Shown: positions 29,206-37,460, counted from the stretch's first letter. The stretch is 64,000 nt of DNA from Sphingobacteriia bacterium (GCA_017304685.1 JAFKLR010000003.1:124001-188000), one strand, 5' to 3'. The notes: generated by a model not told the origin, from the sequence alone. Program-made: numbers and translations.

Positions 29206-29252
29206 TGGTGGGACCGGCGCGATTCGAACGCACGACCCTCAGATTAGGAATC
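29206..29252 (-). repeat. attL-like 3' fragment of tRNA-Arg (47-bp direct repeat, copy 1)
   Basis: Identical over 47 bases to 33018-33064. It contains the tRNA-Arg 3' end from CCA through the T arm to the anticodon loop, then diverges at 29253 where the D arm and acceptor 5' strand should begin. It cannot fold as a tRNA and is a remnant. It lies 12 bases past the AOX stop. Confidence 0.9.
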
Positions 29253-29367
29253 CTATAAATTATATTTCATCATTACCCACAAACGTTAATAACAAAAATT
29301 TATAAGGTTTTTAGGATATCTTTGTATTATAGAGTTTTGTGTTTTTTTTGTAGATATTTATAGATTA

Positions 29368-29391
29368 GTGTCTTACAAAGTGTCCTACAAA
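29368..29391 (+). repeat. Tandem imperfect 12-bp repeats near attL
   Basis: GTGTCTTACAAA (29368-29379) is followed directly by GTGTCCTACAAA (29380-29391), one mismatch. Tandem short repeats just inside an att site are typical of integrase arm sites or excisionase sites; function here is inferred. A diverged partner GTGTCTACTAAA lies at 32996-33007, 11 bases from the other end. Confidence 0.45.
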
Positions 29392-29517
29392 AAGTATAAA
29401 AATCTAATTTTTACAAAATATAGTCATATTATTAACTTTTAATAAAAACAAAGCTATTGACATTTTATTAATATGTGATAGCGCTTTAACTATTTTCTAT
29501 TAAAAGGGTAATTAAAA

Positions 29518-30843
29518 ATGGCGGTTCATATATTTGTAGAGATAATAATAGCATTAGCTATTGCTTGTTGCTGTTTCTCATACTTCAAAAAATTTGATAA
29601 ATTTTCTATATCCTATGGTCCAGAAATATCAACAACTCTAGGTATACTAGGTTGCTTTATTTCAATAGTTTTTGCGTTATATAACCTTGATACTGGTAAC
29701 CTTGCAGATACTATGCCTGCATTATTAGATGGAGTAAAATTTGCCTTCATATCTTCAATCGTCGGGATTAGTGGTGCTTTAGCTATTAGATGGAAACAGC
29801 AAAAAAAATTAAACTTAGCAGATGACAACTCTGAGAATTCCACCGCCAATGATAACAACATAATAACTATATTACAATCAATAAAAGATGGATTAATTGG
29901 TTCGGAACAAGATACATTACTCACTCATCTAAAACTTATGAGGCAAGAGCAAAAAGACAATAGCAACGAATTGATAAAAGAGTTCAAGGATTTCGCAGCT
30001 CATATGGTTGAAAATAACCAAAAAGCTGTTATTGAAGCGCTTAAAGAAGTTATAAGAGATTTTAATCAAAATCTAACGGATCAATTTGGTGAAAACTTTA
30101 AACAACTTAATAATTCGGTTGAAAAGCTGGTTGTATGGCAGGTTCAATATAAAGACGAGTTAGAGAATATCAAGAACGCCCAGCAACAAACAGCTGATAA
30201 TATGAAAGTTGCAGTAAGTGAAATGAAGAGTTTTGTTAATAATTCTGAAACATTCAGCAAAATTGCTGAGGATTTGTCAAACCAAATTCGCTTCTTAGAA
30301 AATAACAGAGATATATTACTTAAACAGCAACAATCACTTTCTGAAGTACTCAATAAACTAAAAGACGTTACGCCTGAGTTTTCTGAAAAAGCAAATAGAA
30401 TGCTTGATGATGTTAAAAACGGCATGAATCAAATATCTGAAGAAAGCATAAAAATAACTAATAAGCTTAAAGATAACACTGAAAAGAACTATAGTGACAT
30501 GCAAAAAACTGTAGAGTACTTAAGTACCACGTTCAATAGTTCAATCACTCAGGTGGCTAAAAACCTTGAGAATCAAATTTCACAATTTAACATCCAGCTA
30601 AAAGACCTGTTAATTGAGACAATGAAAGAAAATAACGAAGAAATTAATAAGGCTCTCAATGAAAACTTAAATATAATTAAAGGTGGCGTAACAACATTAG
30701 ACGCAGCGCTACAAGAAGAGTTAAATAAGGCTTTAGAAGGACTTGGAAGACAACTTGCGTCATTAAGTGCAAAATTTGTTGAAGATTACTCTCCACTCAC
30801 AGATCGTTTACGTGAAATAGTGCGTATAGCTGAGGGTGCGTAA
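29518..30843 (+). CDS. zorA: Zorya protein ZorA (MotA/TolQ/ExbB-like stator with coiled-coil tail)
   Basis: 441 residues. The N-terminal 100 residues form about three membrane helices (VEIIIALAIACCCFSYF, STTLGILGCFISIVFALY, AFISSIVGISGALAIRW), matching the MotA/TolQ/ExbB stator fold, with the motif TLGILGCFISIV before the second helix. Residues about 110-420 are a long Gln/Glu/Lys-rich coiled coil, the tail that distinguishes ZorA from flagellar MotA. In Zorya, ZorA-ZorB form a proton-driven motor that senses phage attack at the envelope, the tail passing the signal to a nuclease. It ends 2 bases before zorB. Confidence 0.88.
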   Translation: MAVHIFVEIIIALAIACCCFSYFKKFDKFSISYGPEISTTLGILGCFISIVFALYNLDTGNLADTMPALLDGVKFAFISSIVGISGALAIRWKQQKKLNLADDNSENSTANDNNIITILQSIKDGLIGSEQDTLLTHLKLMRQEQKDNSNELIKEFKDFAAHMVENNQKAVIEALKEVIRDFNQNLTDQFGENFKQLNNSVEKLVVWQVQYKDELENIKNAQQQTADNMKVAVSEMKSFVNNSETFSKIAEDLSNQIRFLENNRDILLKQQQSLSEVLNKLKDVTPEFSEKANRMLDDVKNGMNQISEESIKITNKLKDNTEKNYSDMQKTVEYLSTTFNSSITQVAKNLENQISQFNIQLKDLLIETMKENNEEINKALNENLNIIKGGVTTLDAALQEELNKALEGLGRQLASLSAKFVEDYSPLTDRLREIVRIAEGA

Positions 30844-30845
30844 TT

Positions 30846-31553
30846 ATGACTATGGCAGCAAAAGGACAAGGTTATTGGATTCCCTTAGCAGACCTTATGA
30901 CAGGACTAATGATGTTATTTATGCTTATAGCTGTATCTTATATGGGTATGGTAGAGCAAACCACTACACTTATAGTAAAAGAATATGAAAAAACAAGGGA
31001 AGATTTAAAAAGAGCATTACAAGAAGAATTCGCCGATAAACTTAAGGAATGGGATGCTGAAATTTTAGGAGATATGACTTTAAAATTTAAAAATCCTGAG
31101 GTTTTATTTGATACAGGTAAAGCTACACTTAAGCCTAAATTCAAAGAAATACTCAACGAATTTATACCCAGGTATATAAGTATCTTAACTAATGAAAGGT
31201 TTAAAGATTATATTAAAGAAATAAGAATTGAAGGTCATACATCCCCAAGATGGGAAAATGCTACTTTAGAGCAAGCATATTTTAAAAATATGAAACTTTC
31301 TCAGGAAAGAACCACTAGCGCCTTAGAATATGTATTGCAACATAACTCGGTTAAACAAGATATTCAATGGTTAAGAAGGTTAATTACCGCTAATGGACTT
31401 TCATCTTCAAGACCTGTATTTAAAGATGAACATGGTAGAATTATTGATGAGCTAGCTTCGCAAAGAGTTGAATTTAAGATAATAACCAACTCAGATGAAA
31501 AAATTTCACAAATTGCTAAATCTATATCTCAGAGTAAAAATGATAAATTTTAA
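30846..31553 (+). CDS. zorB: Zorya protein ZorB (MotB/OmpA-like)
   Basis: 235 residues. A short N-terminus is followed by one membrane helix, PLADLMTGLMMLFMLIAVSYM, which carries Asp16 at its start, the position of the proton-carrying Asp in MotB (ADLMT motif). The periplasmic part has an OmpA/MotB peptidoglycan-binding domain: FDTGKATLKPKF, KEIRIEGHTSPRWEN (about 124) and SQERTTSALEYVLQ. ZorB anchors the ZorA motor to the cell wall. It starts 2 bases after zorA and overlaps the zorE start by 14 bases, so the three genes are one operon. Confidence 0.9.
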   Translation: MTMAAKGQGYWIPLADLMTGLMMLFMLIAVSYMGMVEQTTTLIVKEYEKTREDLKRALQEEFADKLKEWDAEILGDMTLKFKNPEVLFDTGKATLKPKFKEILNEFIPRYISILTNERFKDYIKEIRIEGHTSPRWENATLEQAYFKNMKLSQERTTSALEYVLQHNSVKQDIQWLRRLITANGLSSSRPVFKDEHGRIIDELASQRVEFKIITNSDEKISQIAKSISQSKNDKF

Positions 31554-32382
31554 GCTTAACAATCCAATTGAGTTTGAATTTTTAAATAAGCTTAGAAATA
31601 GCATGGGGGCAAGGCTGATTGAATCCACTGGAGAGCAAATAATCACCAGACTACTTGACCCAGTACTAATTGAAAAGCTTGGCAAAGAGGGTATAGAATT
31701 AAACGACTTTGCTGAAATAATATCTGAAGCAGACGGTACATTAGGTTATAAAGGCCAAAGGGTAGTTGTATATATAAGAGATGTAATGTTTAAAAGAGAC
31801 TTACCTCGATTCCACATAGCATTTTGTGATAAATTAACCGAAATGAAATCCAATAATAGATTCCAGAGATATGTTGCATCTAATCAAAACTATAAAAAAT
31901 TTGTTATTAATACAAATGGATATGAAAAATCTGAAGAGTTAGATGTATGTAAAAAGTGTTTAAGTCAATTAAAATGGAAAGGGTACTCATCACATGATAG
32001 TTGGATATTAAAAAATAAAATAGTTAAAGAATTTTCACTTATAGATTTCTTTAAGGTCTATCCTAAAAATTTAATTAAAACCTTACCAAAACATACAACC
32101 GATACTGCACCAGTAAATGAATATACTAAAGATTTTGATGAAGTTCGTAAAAAAATTATTGAAAAAAGAGGGACAAATTGTGAAGAATGCAACTTAAATC
32201 TTAGATATGATTTAAAAAATCTTCACGTTCATCATATTAATGCAATTCGATATGATAACTCTGAAGAAAATTTAAAACTACTATGTTATTATTGCCATTC
32301 AGAACAATATAACCACGTTCATATGAAAAATAGCAAAGATTATGAAGCTTTTATTAAAAAATATTGTCCCTGGTTAATTTAA
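31540..32382 (+). CDS. zorE: Zorya type II effector ZorE, HNH endonuclease
   Basis: 280 residues when started at ATG 31540; a longer in-frame start at 31495 would overlap zorB by 59 bases and has no ribosome-binding site. The N-terminal half starts NNPIEFEFLNKLRNSMGARL and is not a known nuclease domain to me. The C-terminus is an HNH zinc-ribbon: CEEC (about 213), HVHHINAI (about 230), N-SEENL, and CYYCH (about 248). An HNH protein third in a zorA-zorB operon defines type II Zorya, where it replaces ZorC and ZorD as the DNA-attacking effector. Confidence 0.88.
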   Translation: MINFKLNNPIEFEFLNKLRNSMGARLIESTGEQIITRLLDPVLIEKLGKEGIELNDFAEIISEADGTLGYKGQRVVVYIRDVMFKRDLPRFHIAFCDKLTEMKSNNRFQRYVASNQNYKKFVINTNGYEKSEELDVCKKCLSQLKWKGYSSHDSWILKNKIVKEFSLIDFFKVYPKNLIKTLPKHTTDTAPVNEYTKDFDEVRKKIIEKRGTNCEECNLNLRYDLKNLHVHHINAIRYDNSEENLKLLCYYCHSEQYNHVHMKNSKDYEAFIKKYCPWLI

Positions 32383-33017
32383 TATAAATATATGAGAGAA
32401 TAATATCTAAATTTACCATATAAAATACAAGTACTAAAAAAATTTGCTATGTAATTATTTGTTAGTTTTCTAGCAGACTTATTAAGTTTTATTGCCCTCT
32501 TAACCGTTTTCGTGTTAATTAAATAAAACTATAGAGGTTGGTGTTTTTGAGTATATGAATTTTATATTCCAATTTTTGCATTATTTTTTACATTTAAATT
32601 TTTTATAAAATTAATTTACTTTTATATAAGAACATATAAAAGTAATGTTGTAAAATCAAATAGCTTACTTATAAGTCGTCATTTGGGATCATTTAATTTT
32701 AAAGCGCAAATTATTGCCTTAGTACTCAGTTTAGGCTGCCTTTAAGGTTTTCCTAAACTCCTATAGTACAATTGTTTTTTATTATTCTACAAGCCAGCTT
32801 TTGCTAATTTTCGACAACAATAAATAGTTTGTCATTACTATACTTCATAAAACCAATGCTATACAAAAAGTTTTTAATTATTCAAGCTTCGCGTATGCCT
32901 CATTACAATAAAACTGCACTTACGATTCTCTATTATATTTATATTTGCTCTAATAGGTAATTTTTAGCTTCTTTGTTAAGACAAATGAATTTAAGGTGTC
33001 TACTAAACTCAAGTCCT
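32383..33017. other. 635-bp non-coding tail of the Zorya island
   Basis: Between zorE and tRNA-Arg, AT-rich, with no ORF over 40 codons that has a ribosome-binding site. It could be the remnant of a lost integrase or other gene, but no recognisable coding fragment remains. It holds one imperfect hairpin at 32722-32770. Confidence 0.6.
32722..32770. repeat. Imperfect inverted repeat in the island tail
   Basis: GTACT plus AGTTTAGG on the left pairs with CCTAAACT plus AGTAC on the right, with a small bulge; the inner stem AGTTTAGG/CCTAAACT (32728-32735 and 32752-32759) is perfect. The loop holds a CCTTTAAGG hairpin. Possible transcript end or element-specific structure. Confidence 0.4.
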
Positions 33018-33064
33018 TGGTGGGACCGGCGCGATTCGAACGCACGACCCTCAGATTAGGAATC
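33018..33064 (-). repeat. attR-like core within intact tRNA-Arg (47-bp direct repeat, copy 2)
   Basis: Identical to 29206-29252. It forms the 3' 47 bases of the complete tRNA-Arg gene. Confidence 0.9.
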
Positions 33065-33094
33065 TGATGCTCTATCCTGCTGAGCTACGGCCCC
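33018..33094 (-). tRNA. tRNA-Arg(CCT)
   Basis: On the minus strand, a full cloverleaf: acceptor GGGGCCG/CGGTCCC, D arm GCTC/GAGC, anticodon stem TCAGA/TCTGA with loop TTCCTAA giving anticodon CCT (reads AGG), T arm GTGCG/CGCGC with TTCGAAT, discriminator A and encoded CCA. Its 3' half is the integration target of the neighbouring island. Confidence 0.97.
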
Positions 33095-33215
33095 AAAATA
33101 TAAAGGTTAATTAACATAAAATTATTTTTTAAACAAGAAAAAGGTAATTTAAAGTAAAATAGCTTATTATATTATTATTATAAAAACGAACACATTGTTT
33201 TATTTAAAATAGAAT

Positions 33216-33968
33216 TTATCTACGCAAACTACTTGGAATATAAGGCGGCTCTAAAGTAGGTTCAGCAGTTAACCTAAAATTGAATATTTCAGTGTCTTGA
33301 TATGATAAATGAATTGATTCAGCTTGTAAAAAACGTTTACCAGCTTCTTTAATAATTTTATTAGCGAATTTATAACTTTCATTCTCATTAAATCCTAATT
33401 CCTCTAACAAATTTTCTATATATATTTTAGAGTTTTGTGCTAAATCTTTTTCTAAACTAAATGAAGAAGTAAATAGAGAAATAAATAAACCTAATGTTGA
33501 CATTAAACCCCAAAAAACCGTAGTGGCAAAATTTTTCTTATATGAGCATATAAATGTATGTACCAGCAATCCTACATAAGTAAGTGGTCCAATAAAATAT
33601 CTAAGCCTTAACCATTCATATTTTGGTAAAGGGGTAAAATTAATTTTTAAATCAGGTTTAAAGAATTTTTCTAAAAATAAATTTTTAGCCTCTTGAGAAG
33701 TAAATTGAAAAATCCAGGGAATATAAATTTGATAATCTTGATCTGGTAGCATAATTGTAGTTGAAAGTTCTTTGTTTTTAAATTTATTCGCTATTAAAGA
33801 ATAGGCACATATTTGAATAATATAAGGTATTTCTTCAAAGCTTAAATGAACGCTACGTTCTAAAGAATTGCTGGCAGAATAGAATTGTTCTATAGAAAGT
33901 TGGTTGTCTGCCTTTACAGAAATAATAAATTTATTATATGGATTAAGGAGTTTAGGTGTATGTCCCAT
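33216..33968 (-). CDS. Hypothetical protein with two membrane helices
   Basis: 250 residues, not recognised. Residues 1-130 look globular; two hydrophobic spans lie at about 132-150 (FIGPLTYVGLLVHTFICSY) and 155-175 (TVFWGLMSTLGLFISLF), followed by a helical C-terminus that ends in a Pro-rich tail. It lies 14 bases downstream of rbfA, probably in the same transcript. Function unknown. Confidence 0.6.
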   Translation of the reverse strand: MGHTPKLLNPYNKFIISVKADNQLSIEQFYSASNSLERSVHLSFEEIPYIIQICAYSLIANKFKNKELSTTIMLPDQDYQIYIPWIFQFTSQEAKNLFLEKFFKPDLKINFTPLPKYEWLRLRYFIGPLTYVGLLVHTFICSYKKNFATTVFWGLMSTLGLFISLFTSSFSLEKDLAQNSKIYIENLLEELGFNENESYKFANKIIKEAGKRFLQAESIHLSYQDTEIFNFRLTAEPTLEPPYIPSSLRR

Positions 33969-33982
33969 AAAATAAATTACTT

Positions 33983-34354
33983 TTAATTTTGAATTTCTTT
34001 AATCACTTTTGCTATAATTTCTGATTTTTCCATGCCTCGGTCAGCTTTAAATGTTAAGTTAGGCAATCTCTTTAAATAGATTTTTTTAGCTAAAAGCTGC
34101 CTAATTCTTGGGACAGATAAATTAAGGGATTCTACTAATTTTTCTTCATCATTATCTTTTTTAATTAATTGAGAGACAAATATTGTGGCATTTTGTAAAT
34201 CAGCGCTAATTGTAACATTGCTAATAGTTATTGATTTTTCAAATAAAGCTTCATCAATAAACATTCCGCTGTTAAATATTTCGGCTAATGCTTTTCTAAT
34301 ATTCTCAGACGCTTTAAGTTGCCTAGAAGAATAATTTTCGAGTTGATAAGTCAT
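33983..34354 (-). CDS. rbfA: 30S ribosome-binding factor A
   Basis: 123 residues, full length. RbfA binds the 30S subunit during late assembly and 16S 5' end maturation. The KH-like fold is recognisable from RQLKASENIRKALAEIF, ISNVTISADLQNATIFVS (about 45-63) and the closing LKRLPNLTFKADRGMEKSEII. In many bacteria it follows infB; here infB is 3.7 kb away on the other strand. Confidence 0.93.
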   Translation of the reverse strand: MTYQLENYSSRQLKASENIRKALAEIFNSGMFIDEALFEKSITISNVTISADLQNATIFVSQLIKKDNDEEKLVESLNLSVPRIRQLLAKKIYLKRLPNLTFKADRGMEKSEIIAKVIKEIQN

Positions 34355-34593
34355 AACGTAAAACCTCTGAAAAAATTAATTGCAAGATAAGCTTTTTCCC
34401 AGGATTTGTCAAGGATTTTAACGTTTTACTATTGATTTAAAATAAAGTTTTAAAGCATATGCATTAAAAAAGAATTTTAATATATTTTTCAGCATGTTAT
34501 TAATAAAATATTAAACTTGTGATATCTAATTATTGATTAATTCATTAAATTGTTTTAGGCTCAGGATAATATTTAATTTTCCAAGAGAATTTT

Positions 34594-36066
34594 ATGCAAA
34601 TGCTTAATGTTGATTCCATAATAGTATTTTTGTATCTATTACTTACCTTAATTGTAGGTATGTATAGTGGCCGAAATATCAAAAATATGAAAGAATTTGC
34701 AATCGGGGATAGAAAATTTTCCACCTCAGCTTTAACAGCTACATTTACTGCCACATGGATTGGGGCAGGAGTAACTATAGGCATTCATGAGAAAGTCTAT
34801 CAGCATGGTATTATATGGATGTTTATCTTCATGGGTGAAGTAGCAGAAATATTTATTTATCGACTTTTTGTACCGTACATGGGCAAATTTAAAGGAAATT
34901 TCAGCGCGGCAGAGATTTTAGGTAAATGGTATGGTCCGAAAGCACGACTTATTACAGGCTTATGTACTGCGCTTTATTGCATGGGACTTATTGGAGCGCA
35001 ATTAGGAGCGGTTGGATATTTATTTAAAGAGTTTTTCAATATTTCTCCTGAATTAGGAATTATAATAGGTGCAGGCATTGTAGTAATGTATTCATCTTTT
35101 GGTGGTATTAAAGCAGTAACTTACACTGACGTAATTCAATTTGCCTTCTTTATTGTAGCGATTCCGCTAATTGCTAACGTATTATTAGGTCATGTTGGTG
35201 GATATAAAGAACTTATAACAAGGGTTCCATCGGAACATTTTAAATTATTACCTGAATATGGAAATTCGACCCAGTATTTGCTACTATTAATAGTCTTTTT
35301 TGCAATTCCATCATGGGATCCAAGCTTTGTACAAAGAATATTGATGTCAAAAGATAAATATCAAATGGCAGGTTCATTTAATGGAGCTACTTTAGTTTTA
35401 ATTCTTTTTTACCTTGTATGTACTCAAATAGCTTTATCTGTACTTGTACTTAAGCCGGATTTAGATCCAAATAATATTTTATACTATGTTATTAATAACT
35501 ATCTACCAACTGGTATAAAGGGTTTAGGAATAGCAGGCTTACTTGCAGTAATTATGTCTACCGCGGATTCTTATTTAAATACTTCAAGCGTAGCGTTAAT
35601 TCACGATGTTATTAATCCATTACGTAGAGAGTCATTAAATAGTAAGCAGGAACTAGTAACTACCAAATTTACTTCCTTAATTATGGGTATAAGTGCAATA
35701 CTTGTTGCAGTAAGTTTTGAAAGTATTGTTGATATAATGCTTAAAACTTGGGTGCTTTGGGTGCCAATTGTAGTAGTACCAATGACCGCTGCAGTAATAA
35801 ATATTAGATCAAACAGTCAGACTTTTGTGATTAGTTCAATTGTTGGAATTAGTACAGCAATATTATGGACTGCACTTGGTTATGAAGATAAAACTGAGAT
35901 TGAGCCTGTAATTCCAGGACTTGTTGCTAATTTAATAGTTTTCACGCTTCTTTCATATTATTATCATAAATTTGCAAGAGATAAATTATATATTCCTATA
36001 ATTAATGAACAGGAAGATGGAGCAACTGATTTTTTGCCAACCAATAAAAAAAAAGTCTTAGGCTAA
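34594..36066 (+). CDS. Sodium:solute symporter (SSS/PutP family), possibly the N-part of a sensor fusion
   Basis: 490 residues, about 13 membrane helices. Sodium-coupled import of a small solute such as proline, pantothenate or a sugar. Family signatures include GRNIKNMKEFAIGDRKFS, ATFTATWIGAGVTIG, YSSFGGIKAVTYTDVIQF and GLLAVIMSTADSYLNTSSV. It ends 3 codons after an A9 tract (36046-36054). In the -1 frame past this tract the reading continues without stop into the sensor kinase, so the two may be a split or slippage-made SSS-histidine kinase fusion, a domain pairing known from CbrA-type sensors. Confidence 0.9.
   Translation: MQMLNVDSIIVFLYLLLTLIVGMYSGRNIKNMKEFAIGDRKFSTSALTATFTATWIGAGVTIGIHEKVYQHGIIWMFIFMGEVAEIFIYRLFVPYMGKFKGNFSAAEILGKWYGPKARLITGLCTALYCMGLIGAQLGAVGYLFKEFFNISPELGIIIGAGIVVMYSSFGGIKAVTYTDVIQFAFFIVAIPLIANVLLGHVGGYKELITRVPSEHFKLLPEYGNSTQYLLLLIVFFAIPSWDPSFVQRILMSKDKYQMAGSFNGATLVLILFYLVCTQIALSVLVLKPDLDPNNILYYVINNYLPTGIKGLGIAGLLAVIMSTADSYLNTSSVALIHDVINPLRRESLNSKQELVTTKFTSLIMGISAILVAVSFESIVDIMLKTWVLWVPIVVVPMTAAVINIRSNSQTFVISSIVGISTAILWTALGYEDKTEIEPVIPGLVANLIVFTLLSYYYHKFARDKLYIPIINEQEDGATDFLPTNKKKVLG
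36046..36054 (+). other. A9 slippery tract joining symporter and kinase frames
   Basis: Nine consecutive A residues lie in the symporter frame as AAA AAA AAA. A shift to the -1 frame here gives continuous coding into the kinase gene, from 36054 to 37460. The A tract is a plausible site for ribosomal or polymerase slippage, or for a real indel. Confidence 0.5.
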
Positions 36067-36173
36067 ATTTATCTTTTGAAAATTATTATAAATATCTCCC
36101 AACCTTAGAAAATCTAGCTAGATTTTCTAATAGAAGGGTAGCTTATTATGGAGCAAATTATAAGCTCTATGGT

Positions 36174-37460
36174 GTGTTTGCTATAACCTCATTCTTCATA
36201 CCATATTTTATGTGGTCCGATAAAAGTAATATTACTTTTTTGAATCAAGATATTTCTATTTTACTTAGATTTACGGCAGGAGTCCTATCTTTTGGTCTTA
36301 TAATTCACGATATGTGGTCAAAAAAATTTCAATATTATCAAGCTTTATATTGGCATTTTACTTTAATGTATTCTTTGTCATTCTTTACCTCATTTTTATT
36401 TCTATATAATAATGGCTCGCATGAATGGCTTATCAACATGGCTTTATCGCTGTTTTTACTTGCAACGCTTGTAGATTGGGTAAGTTTTGTTGTTTTATTA
36501 AGTATAGGATCAAGTTTAGGGTATTGGTTAAATAAGCTTTTACTTGGAGAAAACCAATTAAAAATTATATTTGGTGATACACATAAATTATATTTATTCT
36601 TATATGTAGCTTTCTTTTCAACTCTTATAGGTATGTTATTTTCTAGAAACAGAGAACATATACAAAAATCAATTGTAGATTTTTTAGAAAAAAGGGTTAA
36701 AGAGCGAACCATAGAACTTGAAGAAGCTTTAATTTTAAAAAAAGAATTTTTAACAAACCTAAGCCATGAAATTAGAATTCCTATTACAGGTATAATAGCC
36801 TTTTGTAAGGGGCTTTATGAAAATTGGGGTAATTTAAGCGAAGAAAAAAGGTTGATAGTCCTTGAAAAGCTGAATAGTGCAGTTGATAAATTTTATACTT
36901 TTGTAGATAATATGTTGGATTTATCGAAATTGGATTCAGGCAAAGTAAATTTAAATCTTGAACGAATAGATATCGAAGAGTTGATAAAAGAAGTGTTAGA
37001 GGAAACAGATACTTTACTTAAACTTAAAAAAGATTTGCAAGTTCAAATTAAATTAGAAGCAAGTTCTAATACAATTGATGGAGATAGGTTTAAAATAAAA
37101 CAGGTTATTAGAAACCTAATTTCAAATTCTATAAAATATTCTAATAATGGTGATATAATTATTATTATAAAGGAAGGTAAAGAAACTCGTGATGATGGAA
37201 GTATTATTAGAGGTTTAATAATTAGTATTTCTGATGAAGGTGTAGGATTTCCTGAGGAAGAATTGGATTTAATTTTCAATCCTTTCACTCCAAATTCACA
37301 TATTAAAAGTCATTTAAATGGACGAGGTCTTAGTTTATCGGTATCTCGTAAAATAGTGGAGGCGCATTTAGGAAAAATGTGGGCAAGTAATAATAAAAAT
37401 AAAGGAGCAACATTTTATTTTGCAATTCCAAAAGATTTAAAATTTGAAGTTGAAAATTAA
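36174..37460 (+). CDS. CqsS-like membrane sensor histidine kinase
   Basis: 428 residues from a GTG that has no good ribosome-binding site. Six membrane helices (to about residue 160) resemble the CqsS/LqsS type of autoinducer sensor (LYWHFTLMYSLSFFTSFLFLYNN). Then follow a dimerisation helix, an H-box NLSHEIRIPITG (His about 197), an N-box NLISNSIKYSNNG, G1 DEGVGFPEE and G2 GRGLSLSVSRKIVEAHLGKMW. There is no receiver domain. The frame stays open upstream to the symporter stop and there encodes ENLARFSNRRVAYYGANYKL, which looks like the missing N-terminus of the sensor domain. Confidence 0.85.
   Translation: MFAITSFFIPYFMWSDKSNITFLNQDISILLRFTAGVLSFGLIIHDMWSKKFQYYQALYWHFTLMYSLSFFTSFLFLYNNGSHEWLINMALSLFLLATLVDWVSFVVLLSIGSSLGYWLNKLLLGENQLKIIFGDTHKLYLFLYVAFFSTLIGMLFSRNREHIQKSIVDFLEKRVKERTIELEEALILKKEFLTNLSHEIRIPITGIIAFCKGLYENWGNLSEEKRLIVLEKLNSAVDKFYTFVDNMLDLSKLDSGKVNLNLERIDIEELIKEVLEETDTLLKLKKDLQVQIKLEASSNTIDGDRFKIKQVIRNLISNSIKYSNNGDIIIIIKEGKETRDDGSIIRGLIISISDEGVGFPEEELDLIFNPFTPNSHIKSHLNGRGLSLSVSRKIVEAHLGKMWASNNKNKGATFYFAIPKDLKFEVEN

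Larger units (their letters stand above)
29206..33064. mobile_element. Integrase-less tRNA-Arg island carrying Zorya
   Basis: The region lies between a 47-bp perfect direct repeat, one copy being the 3' part of tRNA-Arg. Such an arrangement is the footprint of site-specific integration into a tRNA gene: the intact tRNA is rebuilt on one side and the displaced 3' end remains at the other. The repeat period is 3,812 bp. The only genes inside are zorA, zorB and zorE. No integrase, excisionase, transposase or recombinase was seen in either strand. Whether it ever moved by a helper in trans or lost its integrase is unknown. Confidence 0.75.

Noticed and set aside
29206-29280. Second tRNA-Arg gene
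   Set aside because: Only the 3' 47 bases match; the D arm and acceptor 5' strand are absent, so it cannot form a tRNA and is treated as an attachment-site remnant.
29457-29490. TTGACA upstream of zorA as promoter
   Set aside because: The hexamer is perfect but no acceptable -10 box lies 16-18 bases downstream, so I did not call it.
31495-31539. Longer ZorE start at 31495
   Set aside because: It would overlap zorB by 59 bases with no ribosome-binding site; ATG 31540 has an AGAG site and begins the conserved-looking NNPIEFEF segment.
32856-32960. 34-codon ORF (MLYKKFLIIQASR...) in the Zorya island tail
   Set aside because: No ribosome-binding site, no recognisable motif, and of a length expected by chance in AT-rich DNA.
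36148-36186. Short ATG ORF before the kinase as its start
   Set aside because: It is out of frame with the kinase and stops after 12 codons.
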